Shown here in pieces: positions 1-10,473 of a stretch of 64,000 nucleotides of DNA (positions within the stretch are counted from its first letter, which is position 1; each line of letters starts with the position of its first letter). The stretch comes from Nelumbo lutea. Its lineage: Eukaryota; Streptophyta; Magnoliopsida; Proteales; Nelumbonaceae. The DNA is taken from NCBI GenBank assembly GCA_022828595.1, contig JAKGHH010000008.1:28078378-28142377 (forward strand), given 5' to 3'. A model generated the notes under the pieces. That model saw nothing but the letters and a program-made list of their open reading frames with translations, had not been told where the DNA came from and made no database searches. Made by a program: the position numbers and the translations under genes.

Positions 1-1176
1 TCATATAATTTTGCATTTTCATATAATTTGAGCAATTAACACAATTTTGCATTCAATTCTTCCAAATTGGCCTTCAACGATCAGCTTAGCATGTGAATTA
101 ATTTCGCTTTTGGGTTTTCTTTGCCTTTTGTTGCATTAAAGCCCCCGTAGAAAAGGGTAAAATTTAGGTTAATTTGCTTAGTACAATCTCACTACACTGT
201 AACAGGTTATTGAATCCTGTAAACAGGGATCATTTAATTATCAAAATGAACTTGGTTTTTAGCCTATTCAATTCTAGTTAAATCATATTGTATGTTTATG
301 CCTAGGTTTATGTGTGTGTATATAACCCTATCTACCCTAGAGTTATTTCTATTTGAATCCAACCTTCCAGGAACCCATCTAATTTGAACAGTCATGACTG
401 TCAAGATCTCCCAGTCTCATTTAGATAGTGAGCCAACTGCTAGAAGCCACTTCCCTTAATGGCCAAAGGGGAGACTCAAGACCATTTGGTGATAAGGCAC
501 CAATAAGAAGAGCCATCATTTACCAAACTGTAAGTTTCTTGTTTAATCTATCTCAAATCTAGTAGTAGATTAAGCCATGGGGGAAGGGGGGCGGGCTACA
601 TTCCATAAAGTTTAACTAGTTTGGAAAACAGACTAAAACATCTTATAGAAATACTATCCTTTTCCCAAGAACAAAATAAAATTTGGTTTTTGTTTTTCTA
701 TGTTGAACCCAAAATAAAGTCCCTCTAAAAAACATATTTCCATTGTGGAATTCAAAACTCTAATGCACTTCAGATGAGCAAAAGAACTCCACATAGCAAA
801 GATTTACAATGCAGCAAAATAACACATTTGCAGCCACTCACCCAAACCCTCAACCCTCTACCAAATAAAAAGAGTTTTAACTCATTTACATACACCCAAT
901 ACTCTATTCAGTGTCAAATAACAAATTAGATTCACCAGATAAACAAATATCAGAACCAATAGTTATAGTCAATACACAAGTTCAACAGAATAAACCTAAC
1001 CATGAAATCTAGATCCACTAGGTAACCTTCCAAGGTGATAGATTATAGTCAAGTTACATTGCACCCCATTTATAAAGAAAATATAAGTTAATTCTTTTAA
1101 CTTAATGTGACTCTTGTTATTACATAATTATATGGTTTATTTTACCAGTATTTGACTTTCAAAGGAACTTTAAAAA
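1..1176. other. Intergenic, no gene seen
   Basis: I see no open frame with recognisable similarity and no transposon ends here. The sequence is AT-rich with scattered poly-purine and poly-pyrimidine runs. A promoter or UTR of a gene lying to the left of the window cannot be excluded. Confidence 0.5.
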
Positions 1177-1184
1177 CTGAATTC

Positions 1185-1592
1185 TAGGGGTGGATTCGAG
1201 TCGAGCCGAGCCGAATTGTATCAGGCTCGAGCTCGGCTTGAGTCAATAGTTCATAAGCTCGAGCTCGGCTCAGCTTGACTCGTTTTATATTTTATAAAAA
1301 TATTTTATTATATATTTTATAAATATTTTATTATAAAAATATTTAGAAAAATAAAAATTATAAATATTTTTTATTTTATATTTAAAAAATTAATAATTAT
1401 AATATATATTCGAGCTGGCTTGCGAGCTTCACGAGACGAGCTCTAGTAAGCTCGAGCTTGGCTCGTTTAATAATCGAGCCACTGAATTAGGTTTGAGCTC
1501 AAGCTCGGGCTCGGCTGAAACCGAGTTGAGCCAAGCTTTTCACGAACTAAGCTCGAATAGCTCGTGAAAAGCTCAATTCGTTGCCACCCCTA
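1185..1592. mobile_element. hAT-type MITE (GAGCTCG-rich family)
   Basis: The element starts TAGGGGTGG and ends CCACCCCTA, a perfect 9-bp terminal inverted repeat, and is flanked by an exact 8-bp direct repeat CTGAATTC (1177-1184 and 1593-1600). An 8-bp target duplication is characteristic of hAT transposons. Both sub-terminal regions are rich in CGAGCTCG-like words in inverted orientation around an AT-rich core. It has no coding capacity. Related copies lie at 53125-53522 and, degraded, at about 44450-44890. Confidence 0.85.
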
Positions 1593-1600
1593 CTGAATTC

Positions 1601-2489
1601 AATCATAACTATCTCTTTATATTTTGATAGTTAATGGCAATATAATCACCTCTTTATATGTTTGCTATGTTTCTTGTGTTATAGGAAGACTTGACACTAG
1701 AGATCAATGGAGGCTGCAAATGTAGTAGAAATCTATGACAAACTTGCAACAAACTCATGGACTATATGTTGATTTCTTGAATTCAACTTTTCTAGTTTGG
1801 GATTAGGCTTTATCCCTTTCTTTCAACAAAGATGATGTACTCTTCTTAGTAGGTTTCGGAATGTATTTTTGAAGCAATTGAGCCTCAAACTTCTAAGTTG
1901 ATAGTTGTCTATGTTGTGCATGGTTAATGCATATAAAAATATCTGTTGTCCATCAAATTCTTATTACTTGGAGAGCTTTGAACTTGGAATTCGATTTTCA
2001 TAGGATTGTTTACTAAAACTCCTAATTAAGGGGCTTCCCACTTTTCCTGATTTGCTAATTACATATAAATTAAGTTGGATGGGTGCATATAACAAGTGGC
2101 TCAGGCTAACTGGAACCTTCCCAAACCAAAGCTCAACTCAAGTTCAACTGAAACTTCACCTTGCTTGAACCCCAACCAGAGCTCAGATGAGCTTTCACCC
2201 CAACATGCTTGAAGCCTAATTAGAGCTTGGCTCAATCTTTTACCTTGCTTGAAGCCCAACATGCTAGATCCAACCTACAAAAAATCTTAACAAGGTCATG
2301 TCAGTTTGTGTTAAAATTTATCTAACCCAAGTTTCTCACCATTCCAACAAATTGATATTTTTACAAATTAAGAGAAAAAAAACATAGAAGGTTGCAAAAA
2401 AATTAGTTCAACTCTGATAATTTTCCCACAAAACAAACATGGGAAAAGTAATTTTCCCACCATTTTCCCTTGCACAATCAATGAAAAGT
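1601..2489. other. Intergenic, no gene seen
   Basis: No supported coding region. Positions 2090-2270 hold imprecise repeats of GCTTGA/AGCTCA words. Near 2400-2560 is a segment ending in an ACCAAACGGAGCC word that recurs in the tandem unit to the right. Confidence 0.45.
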
Positions 2490-2920
2490 GAAAATTTCAC
2501 ACTTTCTCATCCCAGCCCATCCTAATCCATCCAAATCTTCCCACAAACCAAACGGAGCCCTAGGAATTGGATTATGGCAATTTGGGAGTATTATAAAAAA
2601 ATGAAATTATGAGATCCTAAGGTTTTAAAAATTTGGGATAATTTAGAGGTATTTTAGAAATTAATACTAAACCTAGGAATATTTTACTAGTATGTCATTG
2701 GGTTCTGAAAATTTCACACTTTCTCATCCCAGCCCATCCCATCCATCCAAATTTTCCCACAAACCAAACGGAGCCTTAAGAATTTGTTTATGGCAACTTG
2801 GGAGTATTATAAAAAAAATCAAATTATGAGATCCTAAGGTTTTAAAATTTTGGGAAGAGGTATTTTAGAAATTAATACTAAACCTAGGAATATTTTATTA
2901 GTATGTCATTGGGTTATGAG
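2490..2920. repeat. Tandem duplication, unit about 217 bp
   Basis: Two adjacent copies, 2490-2706 and 2707-2920, each begin GAAAATTTCACACTTTCTC and each end near GTATGTCATTGGGTT. They differ by scattered substitutions and a small deletion in the second copy. No open frame. Confidence 0.85.
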
Positions 2921-3811
2921 AATTATATATAAGCCTCGTCCCTGCCCCATCCCTAGTTTGAGACAAAAATATTTTCCTCGTCCGCATTTATGATTAGGGA
3001 AAACCTACTCATTCCAGGTAGGGCCCCGGGTTTTATGAGGAAAGTTGTGATCCCTACTTCCAACTTGATCTTAGAGTTGTTAATGGATTGGGTATGGTGG
3101 TATGTCGTATACCAATCCCAAATTGATTACTAAAATCGAGACAATCAAGTCTGACCTTATTATACTTGATATGGATAATTACCTATTCTTTAAACATTAG
3201 TTTTTTATAATTTAACCTTAATAAAAGTTACATTAAAATAATAAATTATTTTAACCAAAATGATCTTAGAACATATCTATGAAATTTACCCTTTTAACAT
3301 AAAATCTGACAAAATAACAAGAAAATCAAGAAACCTTTATATATTATTAATTAACTAAATTAATTCGAGTCTGAATTGGTTAAAAATACGTAAAAATTGG
3401 TTCTGACCTAATTATGAATCGAAAAAAAAATCACATAACCAAAGCTGATATAATCGGAGTCCGAATCTGCTCCTCACATAGCGCTCTTCACGCCAACCTC
3501 ACAACATATTCCAACCACACAACAGAAACATCTCCCATTCTTGTTTGTTATTTTTCACGAGAGATATTCGCAATAAACAGTAGTATGTCGCCGTGAGGTT
3601 GGTGTAAGGAACGCACTTCACAAAATCCATCCAATCATTAATCCGGACAAAATCACATAAAACAAAACCGACATAATCCATTTGGTTCTATATAATAGAT
3701 CGGACTCATTGACAGCCCTATTAATTGGACCCGAAGCATGACACTTTCGTAACAGAAATCAGGATCCTAGCAATGTGTCTGGGCCCTATTCATGTGTTGA
3801 TCTAGTGTAAA
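2921..3811. other. Intergenic, probable decayed MITE remnants
   Basis: Position 3070 onward (GTTGTTAATGGATTGGG) and the segment ending about 3718 (CATTGACAGCCCT) resemble the two ends of the TAGGGCT-family hAT MITE at 3812-4456, but no target duplication is clear. A fold-back sits inside at 3490-3606, flanked by imperfect direct copies of AAATCACATAA (about 3428 and 3650). No gene seen. Confidence 0.4.
3490..3606. repeat. Fold-back element, copy 1
   Basis: The outer arms ACGCCAACCTCAC and GTGAGGTTGGTGT are near-perfect inverted complements, with a central region containing ACATCTCCC and GAGAGATATTCG. It belongs to the dispersed fold-back family seen at 4117-4263, 32199-32335 and about 51140-51450. 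Confidence 0.65.
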
Positions 3812-4456
3812 TAGGGCTATCAATGGGTCGGTTCTGGGTTGGAACCAAGTAGAACCAGTCCCAGAACCGATATGAGAACTTGTGGATTTGGTACCAACCT
3901 AGATCCTATAGGGTTTGTAATTTTGGATTCAAAATCGAACCGATCGATTCTTGGGATAATCAGGTTCAACTTGATGGACCCAATTTTGATATGTATGCTA
4001 ATAATACCCTTGTTAAAAAATGTAATAAAAACCTAAAATGCAACGAAAACCCTACTAAAAAATAAACTGATAAAAAACAATAATAACTGTATTGATGTAT
4101 ATATACAAGGAGACCAGGTCTGCTCCTCACACCTGAGGCCTCACACGCACATCCTATCATAGATTGGGAACATCTTTCACACTTATTAGTTATTATTCAC
4201 AAGAGATGTTCCCAATGCATGGTGGTTGTGGCTGTGAGGCGCCCATTTGTGAGGAGCAGATCCTGTCACATATTTAGGGGTCAGGTTGGGTCCAAATTGG
4301 TCTGGGACAAAGTGGACCCAGTTCCGACCCGATAATAATTGGGATTTTTTTAAGAACCAAAACGACCCATCGGGACAGGTTCTGGAACCAGAACCGCCCC
4401 AATCGGTCCGGTTCCATAGGGTCTATCGGGTCTGACCCGACCCATTGACAGCCCTA
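3812..4456. mobile_element. hAT-type MITE (TAGGGCT family), with nested fold-back
   Basis: The element begins TAGGGCTATCAATGGGTC and ends GACCCATTGACAGCCCTA (complementary except one base) and is bounded by the exact 8-bp direct repeat AGTGTAAA (3804-3811, 4457-4464), as expected for hAT elements. The interior repeats GGTTCTGG/GGAACC words in inverted orientation. A fold-back element (4117-4263) has inserted inside. Non-coding. Confidence 0.85.
4117..4263. repeat. Fold-back element, copy 2 (nested in MITE)
   Basis: A 147-bp near-palindrome: the left arm GGTCTGCTCCTCAC matches the reverse complement of the right arm GTGAGGAGCAGATCC, and the inner segments TTGGGAACATCTTT and AAGAGATGTTCCCAA also pair. 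The loop is AT-rich. Confidence 0.75.
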
Positions 4457-4699
4457 AGTGTAAACTGTAAAGCATGAGAGGTCCGCGGGTAGTTATTCTG
4501 CTCGCGTCATGTCTGTTACTAATTGGAATCATGTTATCAAGTGGACTAGTGTAGTAAGCAGGAGTCTGTTAGACTGTTCCTTGAGTTGTTATTTTTGTTC
4601 TTGTTTCCAGAATCAAAAGTTTATATTCTGTATTCTGACACGGTGACACCAAGGAGTATCGAATGGGCAGAGAAATTTGATCCCAACTGAACGTATCAG

Positions 4700-4804
4700 G
4701 CTGCGTGATGAGTATAAATTTCAACAAGAAAATCTTATTGAGAACCAAAGTGAAATTTCTTCTTCTTTATTAGCCTTATCTTCAGGCGCTAAACTCATCC
4801 CCTG
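4700..4804 (+). promoter_or_regulatory. Putative promoter and first leader exon of the NLR-like gene
   Basis: A TATA-like TATAAAT lies at 4713-4719. About 30 bp downstream is a pyrimidine-rich stretch, and at 4805 a good splice donor (CCTG|GTAAGA). I infer a non-coding first exon of about 4745-4804 leading by one or more introns to the exon carrying the ATG at 5818. Transcript data would be decisive. Confidence 0.35.
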
Positions 4805-5289
4805 GTAAGATTTCTTCAATTACACCCTTATTTGTTTATATTTTGCTTTCATTTCAGGGTTTCATATTTGTTTCTTTCTCTTCTTTTTCATGGTTTCCAT
4901 TATTGTCTGTATGTTCAATCCTTGCAATAGATGCTGAGAGAAAGACTATGCACTCTTTTACCAGTCGATTCTTAATTGAAACATTGCTCTTGCAATTACC
5001 CTTGCGTAATGTATTAGTGTTGCAGACCCCCCCCCCCCTCTCTCTGCAACCATCACCGGTCTTCTCAAGATGAAGTGTCTTGATTACATATACATTGTCA
5101 TTGCAGAAAAGGGTTTTCTCCCCTTTTTGGGTTGTGAATTTGAAGGTTGTTAGGTTTTACCATTTCAAAGCAATCAATCATAAGCCTCTCTCAAATCTTT
5201 TGATTTTTCTTTTCATTTGGAACTTATGATACATTGCTTTATGTCTGATTGAGTGTTTTCTGTTAGAGGTTATAATATATTGCTTAATT

Positions 5290-5800
5290 TATGCTATTTT
5301 TCGTGTGTAAATTGCAGGCTGCTAGGTTTTGCCCTCTCAAATATACCAAAGATTCAGGGGTTGGATCCTCCGTTCAGAAGACTCTCAAATTCAGCTTTAG
5401 TTGTTGATCATTCATTAGTGTACGTTGGAATCTTTTCTTTTCTTTTTTTTTCTACTTTTCATTGAGCTATTTCCTTCTCTTTTGCTTTGACCATCTTAAT
5501 GCGTAAGCTGAAAAACTTATTATTTTAATTTCCAGTTTTCTTTAAGCTACATGTATTTCTCTTTTTTGTATGGATTTTTCTTAAATGCCCAAGAGATTGC
5601 ATATTGGACCCACATTAATCTCTTATCAGGGTTTATACTTTTTTGCGCTTAAAATTACCTGCTTGATATATTGCTTAGTTCTTTTTCTTTTTGGTGTGTA
5701 ATTTGCAGATTAATATTCCCAAGATTCAAGACATTAGATCTCTTGCTCAAAAGATTCTCAAATCTTCCCAATCTTCAGTTGTTGGATAATTTCAATTGTT
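5290..5800 (+). repeat. Duplicated leader exon segment upstream of the NLR-like CDS
   Basis: Two segments about 390 bp apart share the order GTGTGTAA.TTGCAG (a 3' splice site), CCAAGATTCA-like sequence, AAGA.TCTCAAAT and CAG..TTAGTTGTTGGAT-like sequence: about 5305-5415 and 5695-5795. The acceptors would be at 5317/5318 and 5708/5709. The repeat suggests a duplicated exon-plus-intron unit in the 5' leader, so alternative leader splicing is possible. Confidence 0.5.
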
Positions 5801-5817
5801 TAGAAAGTGGGAAAGGG

Positions 5818-8517
5818 ATGGAGACCATTGAAGCCATTATGCAAGTAGTAGGGTCTAAGCTTGCCTCTGCTATAGGAATGAAAGAGAAAGGATCATTGCC
5901 AGGTGTTAACCTGCTGCAACTTAAAGATCTGCAAAAGAAGTTCTTGGAAGTCCAGGAATTTGTTGATGGGACCAGAGAGGAGCTCAGAGAGAATTTCACC
6001 GTTTGTCTTTTGCTTGGGAACCATTTTAGGAGCCTTATGCACAGTGTAGATGACTTACTCAACACACTAATCGCATGCGAGAAACACTTTCAGAAAATTG
6101 ATCCTATGGACCTTTTAATAGACAAGTTCTTATCATCCTATTACTACCTAATGGACAAGATTACTGAAGCATTAGGTGAATTAAGAGAGATATTGGAGAG
6201 ATGCCGTTTTGATGGATGTCATACTTTCAAGTTGATGCATGAGAGGGATAAGATTGTGGAATGGTTATTGTCAAATGAGAACTCCGAGTCCAGTGCTAAC
6301 AAAGGGAATTTGGGTATAATTGCAGAATGGTTATTGCCGAATGAAAACCCCAAATCCAGTGCCAACAAAGGGAATTTGGGTATAATCAGAATACTTGGCA
6401 GTGAGAACACTTACCTTGCCTGGTTGGCCTACAACCATGAAAGGGTGAAGGCACATTTTGATCTTAGTGCTTGGGTTTTCATGCATCAGATTTGCGACCT
6501 CACAAACGTTACAAGGTGTATTTTGCAGTCTGCTCACCAGTCTCAAATGAATATCCAGGACCTTCTACATAGCAAGAAATATTTTCTTGTGCTAGCCAAT
6601 ATATGTGAAGATAATTACTCTGTATGGGAAGCTTTACAGTCTGTTTTAATTGTTGGAGCTCCAGGAAGCAAGGTTCTCTTAACTACTAATGAGCGCTTTG
6701 AGGTTGTTTCAAACAGTTGGAACGTGCAAACTTTGAAGACTGATTATGGGAGGTTGTATAGATTATTGGATGGAAAACGGGAGGATTCATGGAATGAGAC
6801 TTACTACCATCTTCCCTTGCATCTTCAGCAATGTATTGCTTATTGCTCTGTATTTCCCAAGGATAACCCTTTTGAGAAGGATAAATTGGTCCAGCAATGG
6901 ATGGCACAGGGTTATGTTTTGCCTGAAAGAGGGAGAAGGATGGAAGACATAGGTTCTAGCTACTTTGATTACCTACTTTCAAGGTCCTTCCTGGAAGTAA
7001 AAGTTAAAGATGAATGTGAAGCTCAAACTGATGGCTTTCAGTTATTCAAAGAAATGTCCTGTAGTGATACAAGGTACAAAATGAATGCCCGTATCCATGA
7101 CCTGGTGCTGTCCCTTTGGGAGAATGACCGCATTATGTTGAAGGAAGACTTTAGTAGTTTGTCTGAAAACACAAGGCACTTGTCTTTGCTTTATGACCAT
7201 TTTTCTGAAAGTACTTTTGATGCCTTAGGTTTATCGTGTAATGGCTTACGTAGTTTGCTATTTCTGAGAGGCAATCAGGGTGCTTACTTCCCAGACAAGC
7301 TGTCCCCAAATTATCTATACTTGCGTGTGTTGGACCTGAGTCACATCAAGTTGGATAGAAAATTTACATTTGCAACTGGAGGATTGAGGTTTTTATGTTA
7401 TCTTGATCTTTCTGAGAGTAGCATTGGATGGCTGGATGGAGATTTTCATGAGCTCCAAACACTGAGACTCCTTCGTTGCTATAGCCTGTGCAAGTTTTCA
7501 ATGCATGTAAACAGTCCAGTTAACCTACGACATTTACAAATAGATACATCTTATTCTCGTAAGTTGACTAAGATGCCAGAAAAAATTGGGGAACTAACTT
7601 GCCTTCAAATGTTACCATTTTTCTTTGCTAGTAGGGAGATGGGATATCGTGTTGGAGAGCTAAAGAAACTGACTGAGCTTCGGGGAGAACTTGGTATTTT
7701 TCAGCTCGAGAATGTGCATTCGCTTGAAGAGGCTGAAGAGGCCATGCTACAGAACAAGCAACATCTGAACAAATTGATACTGCAATGGAATGGGGGATCA
7801 AAACAATATGGACTTGAGGATGTCTTGGAAGGCCTTCGACCACATGAGAACCTCAAGGAATTAGAAATAGTATCATATGATGGTTTGTTGTTCCCTTCTT
7901 GGTTGGGCAATCCATTATACTCGAATCTTATATCTATTTCCTTGAAATGCTGTAGGAAGTGTCAATTCCTCCCACCACTAGGCCAGTTACCTCACCTCAG
8001 GTTTCTCAAGATAAGTAGTTCAGAAGAAGTGAAACATGTGGGCTATGAGTTCTACCGAGGGGATTCTGTAAAGGGATTTTTGTCACTGGAGAAACTAGAG
8101 TTTGAAGGCATGAATAAGTTGGAGAAATGGGATGATTTTGAGCAGGGTGAATTCCCTTTCCTACGTGAACTTGATGTGATTTCTTGTCCCAAACTTAGGC
8201 ATCTTCCAGACCTCAAGTATCTTATGTGCTTGCAAAACTTGAGGATTGAACATTGTTCAGATCTTGAATCCCTTCCGAGGGAGGCATTGCCTACTTCGCT
8301 TGAATCATTGACTGTTAAAGAGTGTCCCAAGGTAAAAGTGATGCCAAAACAGAGAGGAGTGAAATCTTTGATGAAGACTTATCCTGGGGACCTGGCAAGA
8401 AACAACTTCTCATCATATATTCACAATAGAATAAATAATATTCAGAAGGAATTAGATGAACTGAGAGAGATAACACAGAATTTGGAAATAAATTTTGATG
8501 ATGGAGGCACAGTTTGA
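5818..8517 (+). CDS. CC-NBS-LRR-type disease-resistance-like protein with degenerate NB-ARC
   Basis: The family comprises intracellular immune receptors that bind ATP through NB-ARC and recognise effectors through LRRs. I chose the ATG at 5818 (899 aa) because a splice acceptor at 5708 makes the upstream frame from 5671 probably leader. Seen: helical Rx-like N-terminus (about 1-145); a duplicated 22-residue segment (147-190); then NERVKAHFDLSAWV-type NB-ARC sequence. The P-loop is lost (ILGSENTYLAWL where GxGGxGKT is expected, about 192-203). Kinase-2 reads FLVLANIC without its aspartates (about 255). RNBS-B survives (GSKVLLTT, about 283). About 65 residues including GLPLA are missing before RNBS-D (CIAYCSVFPKD, about 339), and MHD reads IHD (about 426). 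R13L1-like LRRs run about 470-848, then a charged coiled-coil-like tail. No stops interrupt the frame. It is either a recently silenced gene or a non-canonical NLR; ATP binding is unlikely. Confidence 0.85.
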   Translation: METIEAIMQVVGSKLASAIGMKEKGSLPGVNLLQLKDLQKKFLEVQEFVDGTREELRENFTVCLLLGNHFRSLMHSVDDLLNTLIACEKHFQKIDPMDLLIDKFLSSYYYLMDKITEALGELREILERCRFDGCHTFKLMHERDKIVEWLLSNENSESSANKGNLGIIAEWLLPNENPKSSANKGNLGIIRILGSENTYLAWLAYNHERVKAHFDLSAWVFMHQICDLTNVTRCILQSAHQSQMNIQDLLHSKKYFLVLANICEDNYSVWEALQSVLIVGAPGSKVLLTTNERFEVVSNSWNVQTLKTDYGRLYRLLDGKREDSWNETYYHLPLHLQQCIAYCSVFPKDNPFEKDKLVQQWMAQGYVLPERGRRMEDIGSSYFDYLLSRSFLEVKVKDECEAQTDGFQLFKEMSCSDTRYKMNARIHDLVLSLWENDRIMLKEDFSSLSENTRHLSLLYDHFSESTFDALGLSCNGLRSLLFLRGNQGAYFPDKLSPNYLYLRVLDLSHIKLDRKFTFATGGLRFLCYLDLSESSIGWLDGDFHELQTLRLLRCYSLCKFSMHVNSPVNLRHLQIDTSYSRKLTKMPEKIGELTCLQMLPFFFASREMGYRVGELKKLTELRGELGIFQLENVHSLEEAEEAMLQNKQHLNKLILQWNGGSKQYGLEDVLEGLRPHENLKELEIVSYDGLLFPSWLGNPLYSNLISISLKCCRKCQFLPPLGQLPHLRFLKISSSEEVKHVGYEFYRGDSVKGFLSLEKLEFEGMNKLEKWDDFEQGEFPFLRELDVISCPKLRHLPDLKYLMCLQNLRIEHCSDLESLPREALPTSLESLTVKECPKVKVMPKQRGVKSLMKTYPGDLARNNFSSYIHNRINNIQKELDELREITQNLEINFDDGGTV
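6256..6387 (+). repeat. In-frame 66-bp tandem duplication inside the NLR-like CDS
   Basis: Two 66-bp units, 6256-6321 and 6322-6387, encode near-identical 22-residue blocks (EWLLSNEN..., EWLLPNEN..., both ending SSANKGNLGII). They lie between the CC-like region and the position of the P-loop. The length is a multiple of three, so the frame is preserved. Confidence 0.9.
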
Positions 8518-9607
8518 TTTTATTGTATTGCAAAGATATTTTGTTACAATTCTTGTAAGAGATGTTCCTGTTGTATGTTTTTTGAGGGTTGACAAAATAC
8601 TCCAAACAAGGTGATTCACTAACAGTCAATTGCTACATCCTAATATGATATCTTCTTTTCTTTCTTTTCTTCCATCGTACACTCAAGTTGCTACTTGTAT
8701 CCCACTCCTAAAATCTGTAGTTACACAGGTAAAAGAAAAGGTAGATCATCACTATTCACTAACAGTCGGACAAATCCAACAAAAGCCATAGGCATGATGA
8801 ATTAGATTTGGCTTTGGTAGAATCCATGTCCAATTGCTAGTATATATCATTATTTACATCACTTCGTGATTCATGACTATCAACACCTCTCAGCAGGATG
8901 ATATAAACAAGCCTCAAACTGTTCTTAATCAAAATTCAGACTGTTTAACCAGTGAAAGAAAGCCCAGAAGATATTTGAATCCACCAATTTGCTACATCAC
9001 CGTTGGCTTCTCATGCTATTGCTGCTAAAGGTGGTTTCCTTTTGTTTCTTTCTCTTTTGTTTGTTTCTCTCTTTCTCCTTTTTCTTACCAAAAAAATTGC
9101 TACATTAGCGTTTCTGTAGAATTGGAAATAAAATACTTTTGGCATTGATATCCACTTAGCATTTCTTAGAAGCATCTACATACTACATATAATTATTGTT
9201 CACACTGGAAAATCCATGCTATGCAAGATGGAGAACGTAACAAGAAAAAATGAGATATCCCTCCAAAATGTGCAGCCATTTGCTCAAAATGTACTGAATC
9301 GAAACTTAGCTTGTAGTCGAGTTCGGACTTGCAAGCTTTGAACCGCTCAGTTGGTTTCTATGTTGTCATTCAAGGAGAGATGTTCCTGATGTATGGCCAT
9401 GGTGTCCTATAGGTAGGGTTGTTGTGGGTAAGAGATCTAGACTGTTCCATGATCAAGGGGTCTTATGTGCACCCTTCTCTAGCCCCACCTCACTCCTCTA
9501 TATTGTGTGTGTAATACTATAAGGCAAAGTCCAGACTAAGTATAGATAATCAGGAGAGAATGCTCATTTGTTCCAACCACTCCAACCAGTACAAACGGAT
9601 ATGCTAA
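8518..9607. other. 3' flank of the NLR-like gene and intergenic sequence
   Basis: No coding region. Two half-copies of the fold-back family are visible: about 8555-8600 (AGAGATGTTCCTGTTGTATG, just after the NLR stop and possibly in its 3' UTR) and about 9373-9425 (GAGAGATGTTCCTGATGTATG). Confidence 0.45.
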
Positions 9608-9994
9608 GGAGGCGTTCTACAACATTAATTGTTTTTCTTATTCTTGGTTCCAAAAACAAATCAAAACATCTGGTTTGAAAACAAATTCTCTCAAAATGAA
9701 AACACAAAAAACATGTTCTTGGTTGTATGTTTGTTTCCTGTTTTTATAACTGAAACTAAGAACATGTTCTTGAATTTGCTTTCAAAAACAGGTTCTCATC
9801 TGTTTTTTCAACTTCATATTCCATAAATCATATAATTTCTATACTAAAAATTGTCTTTATTTTAAAAACCAATATTTTGTTGGTTCCAAAAGCATGTACT
9901 ATTTTTTGAAACAAAACCAATTTGCTTTTTTCCTTTTATGTGGTGATTCCAAAAACAAGTGAAAAAAAAAACACTCATATTGTAACACACCCCC
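9608..9994. mobile_element. Tourist-like (PIF/Harbinger-type) MITE
   Basis: The left end GGAGGCGTTCTACAAC pairs imperfectly with the right end (reverse complement GGGGTGTGTTACAATA), and both sides carry TAA (9605-9607, 9995-9997), the 3-bp target preference of PIF/Harbinger elements. The interior is AT-rich with repeats of AACATGTTCTTG and non-coding. Confidence 0.55.
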
Positions 9995-10157
9995 TAAGAT
10001 AATAGTGAATAGCAATTCATACCATACAAAATGGATTGACTGGTCATATATTAAAATATTTGTTAATGGATCATGGGGAAAGAAAAATTCCCAAATGTTG
10101 CAATTCATTTTGTTATGCTTTAGGAGATAAATCCTTTCTTATTTTAAATGAGAAAGG

Positions 10158-10473
10158 AGTTGAAAAACAGCCCACTTGATGTATGGAACTGTTTGAGATT
10201 AGATGCAAACTAGAAAATGAACAAACAAGAGAGGAAGAGAAGAGAGAACTGGCGGCAATGAGTGTTAGAGAGTAAGAGGTTCGAACATAACCCCTCTCTA
10301 ACACTCTAAACATCTTATTAATAAGTTAATCTTTGACAAATTACAGAGAGGCCCTTGAGTGAGCAGGAAAATACAAAAAAACAGAATATTACAGAGTATG
10401 GGCCCACAACAGAGAGAAACATAACATAACATGAAATGACAGTCTATGGACCATTCAGCCCATCTTCTCTACA
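10158..10473 (-). repeat. copia-1 3' LTR (316 bp)
   Basis: In element orientation it starts TGTAGAGAAG and ends TTTTTCAACT. It lacks a 12-bp segment (AGAATTAGGCCC on the + strand) present in the other LTR near 15952-15963. The C-terminal end of the pol frame runs about 30 bp into it. Confidence 0.93.

Noticed and set aside
5671..5817. Upstream start adding 49 residues to the NLR-like protein
   Set aside because: A good splice acceptor lies inside (5708) and METIEAIMQVVGSKL at 5818 looks like a standard CC start; kept only as an alternative.
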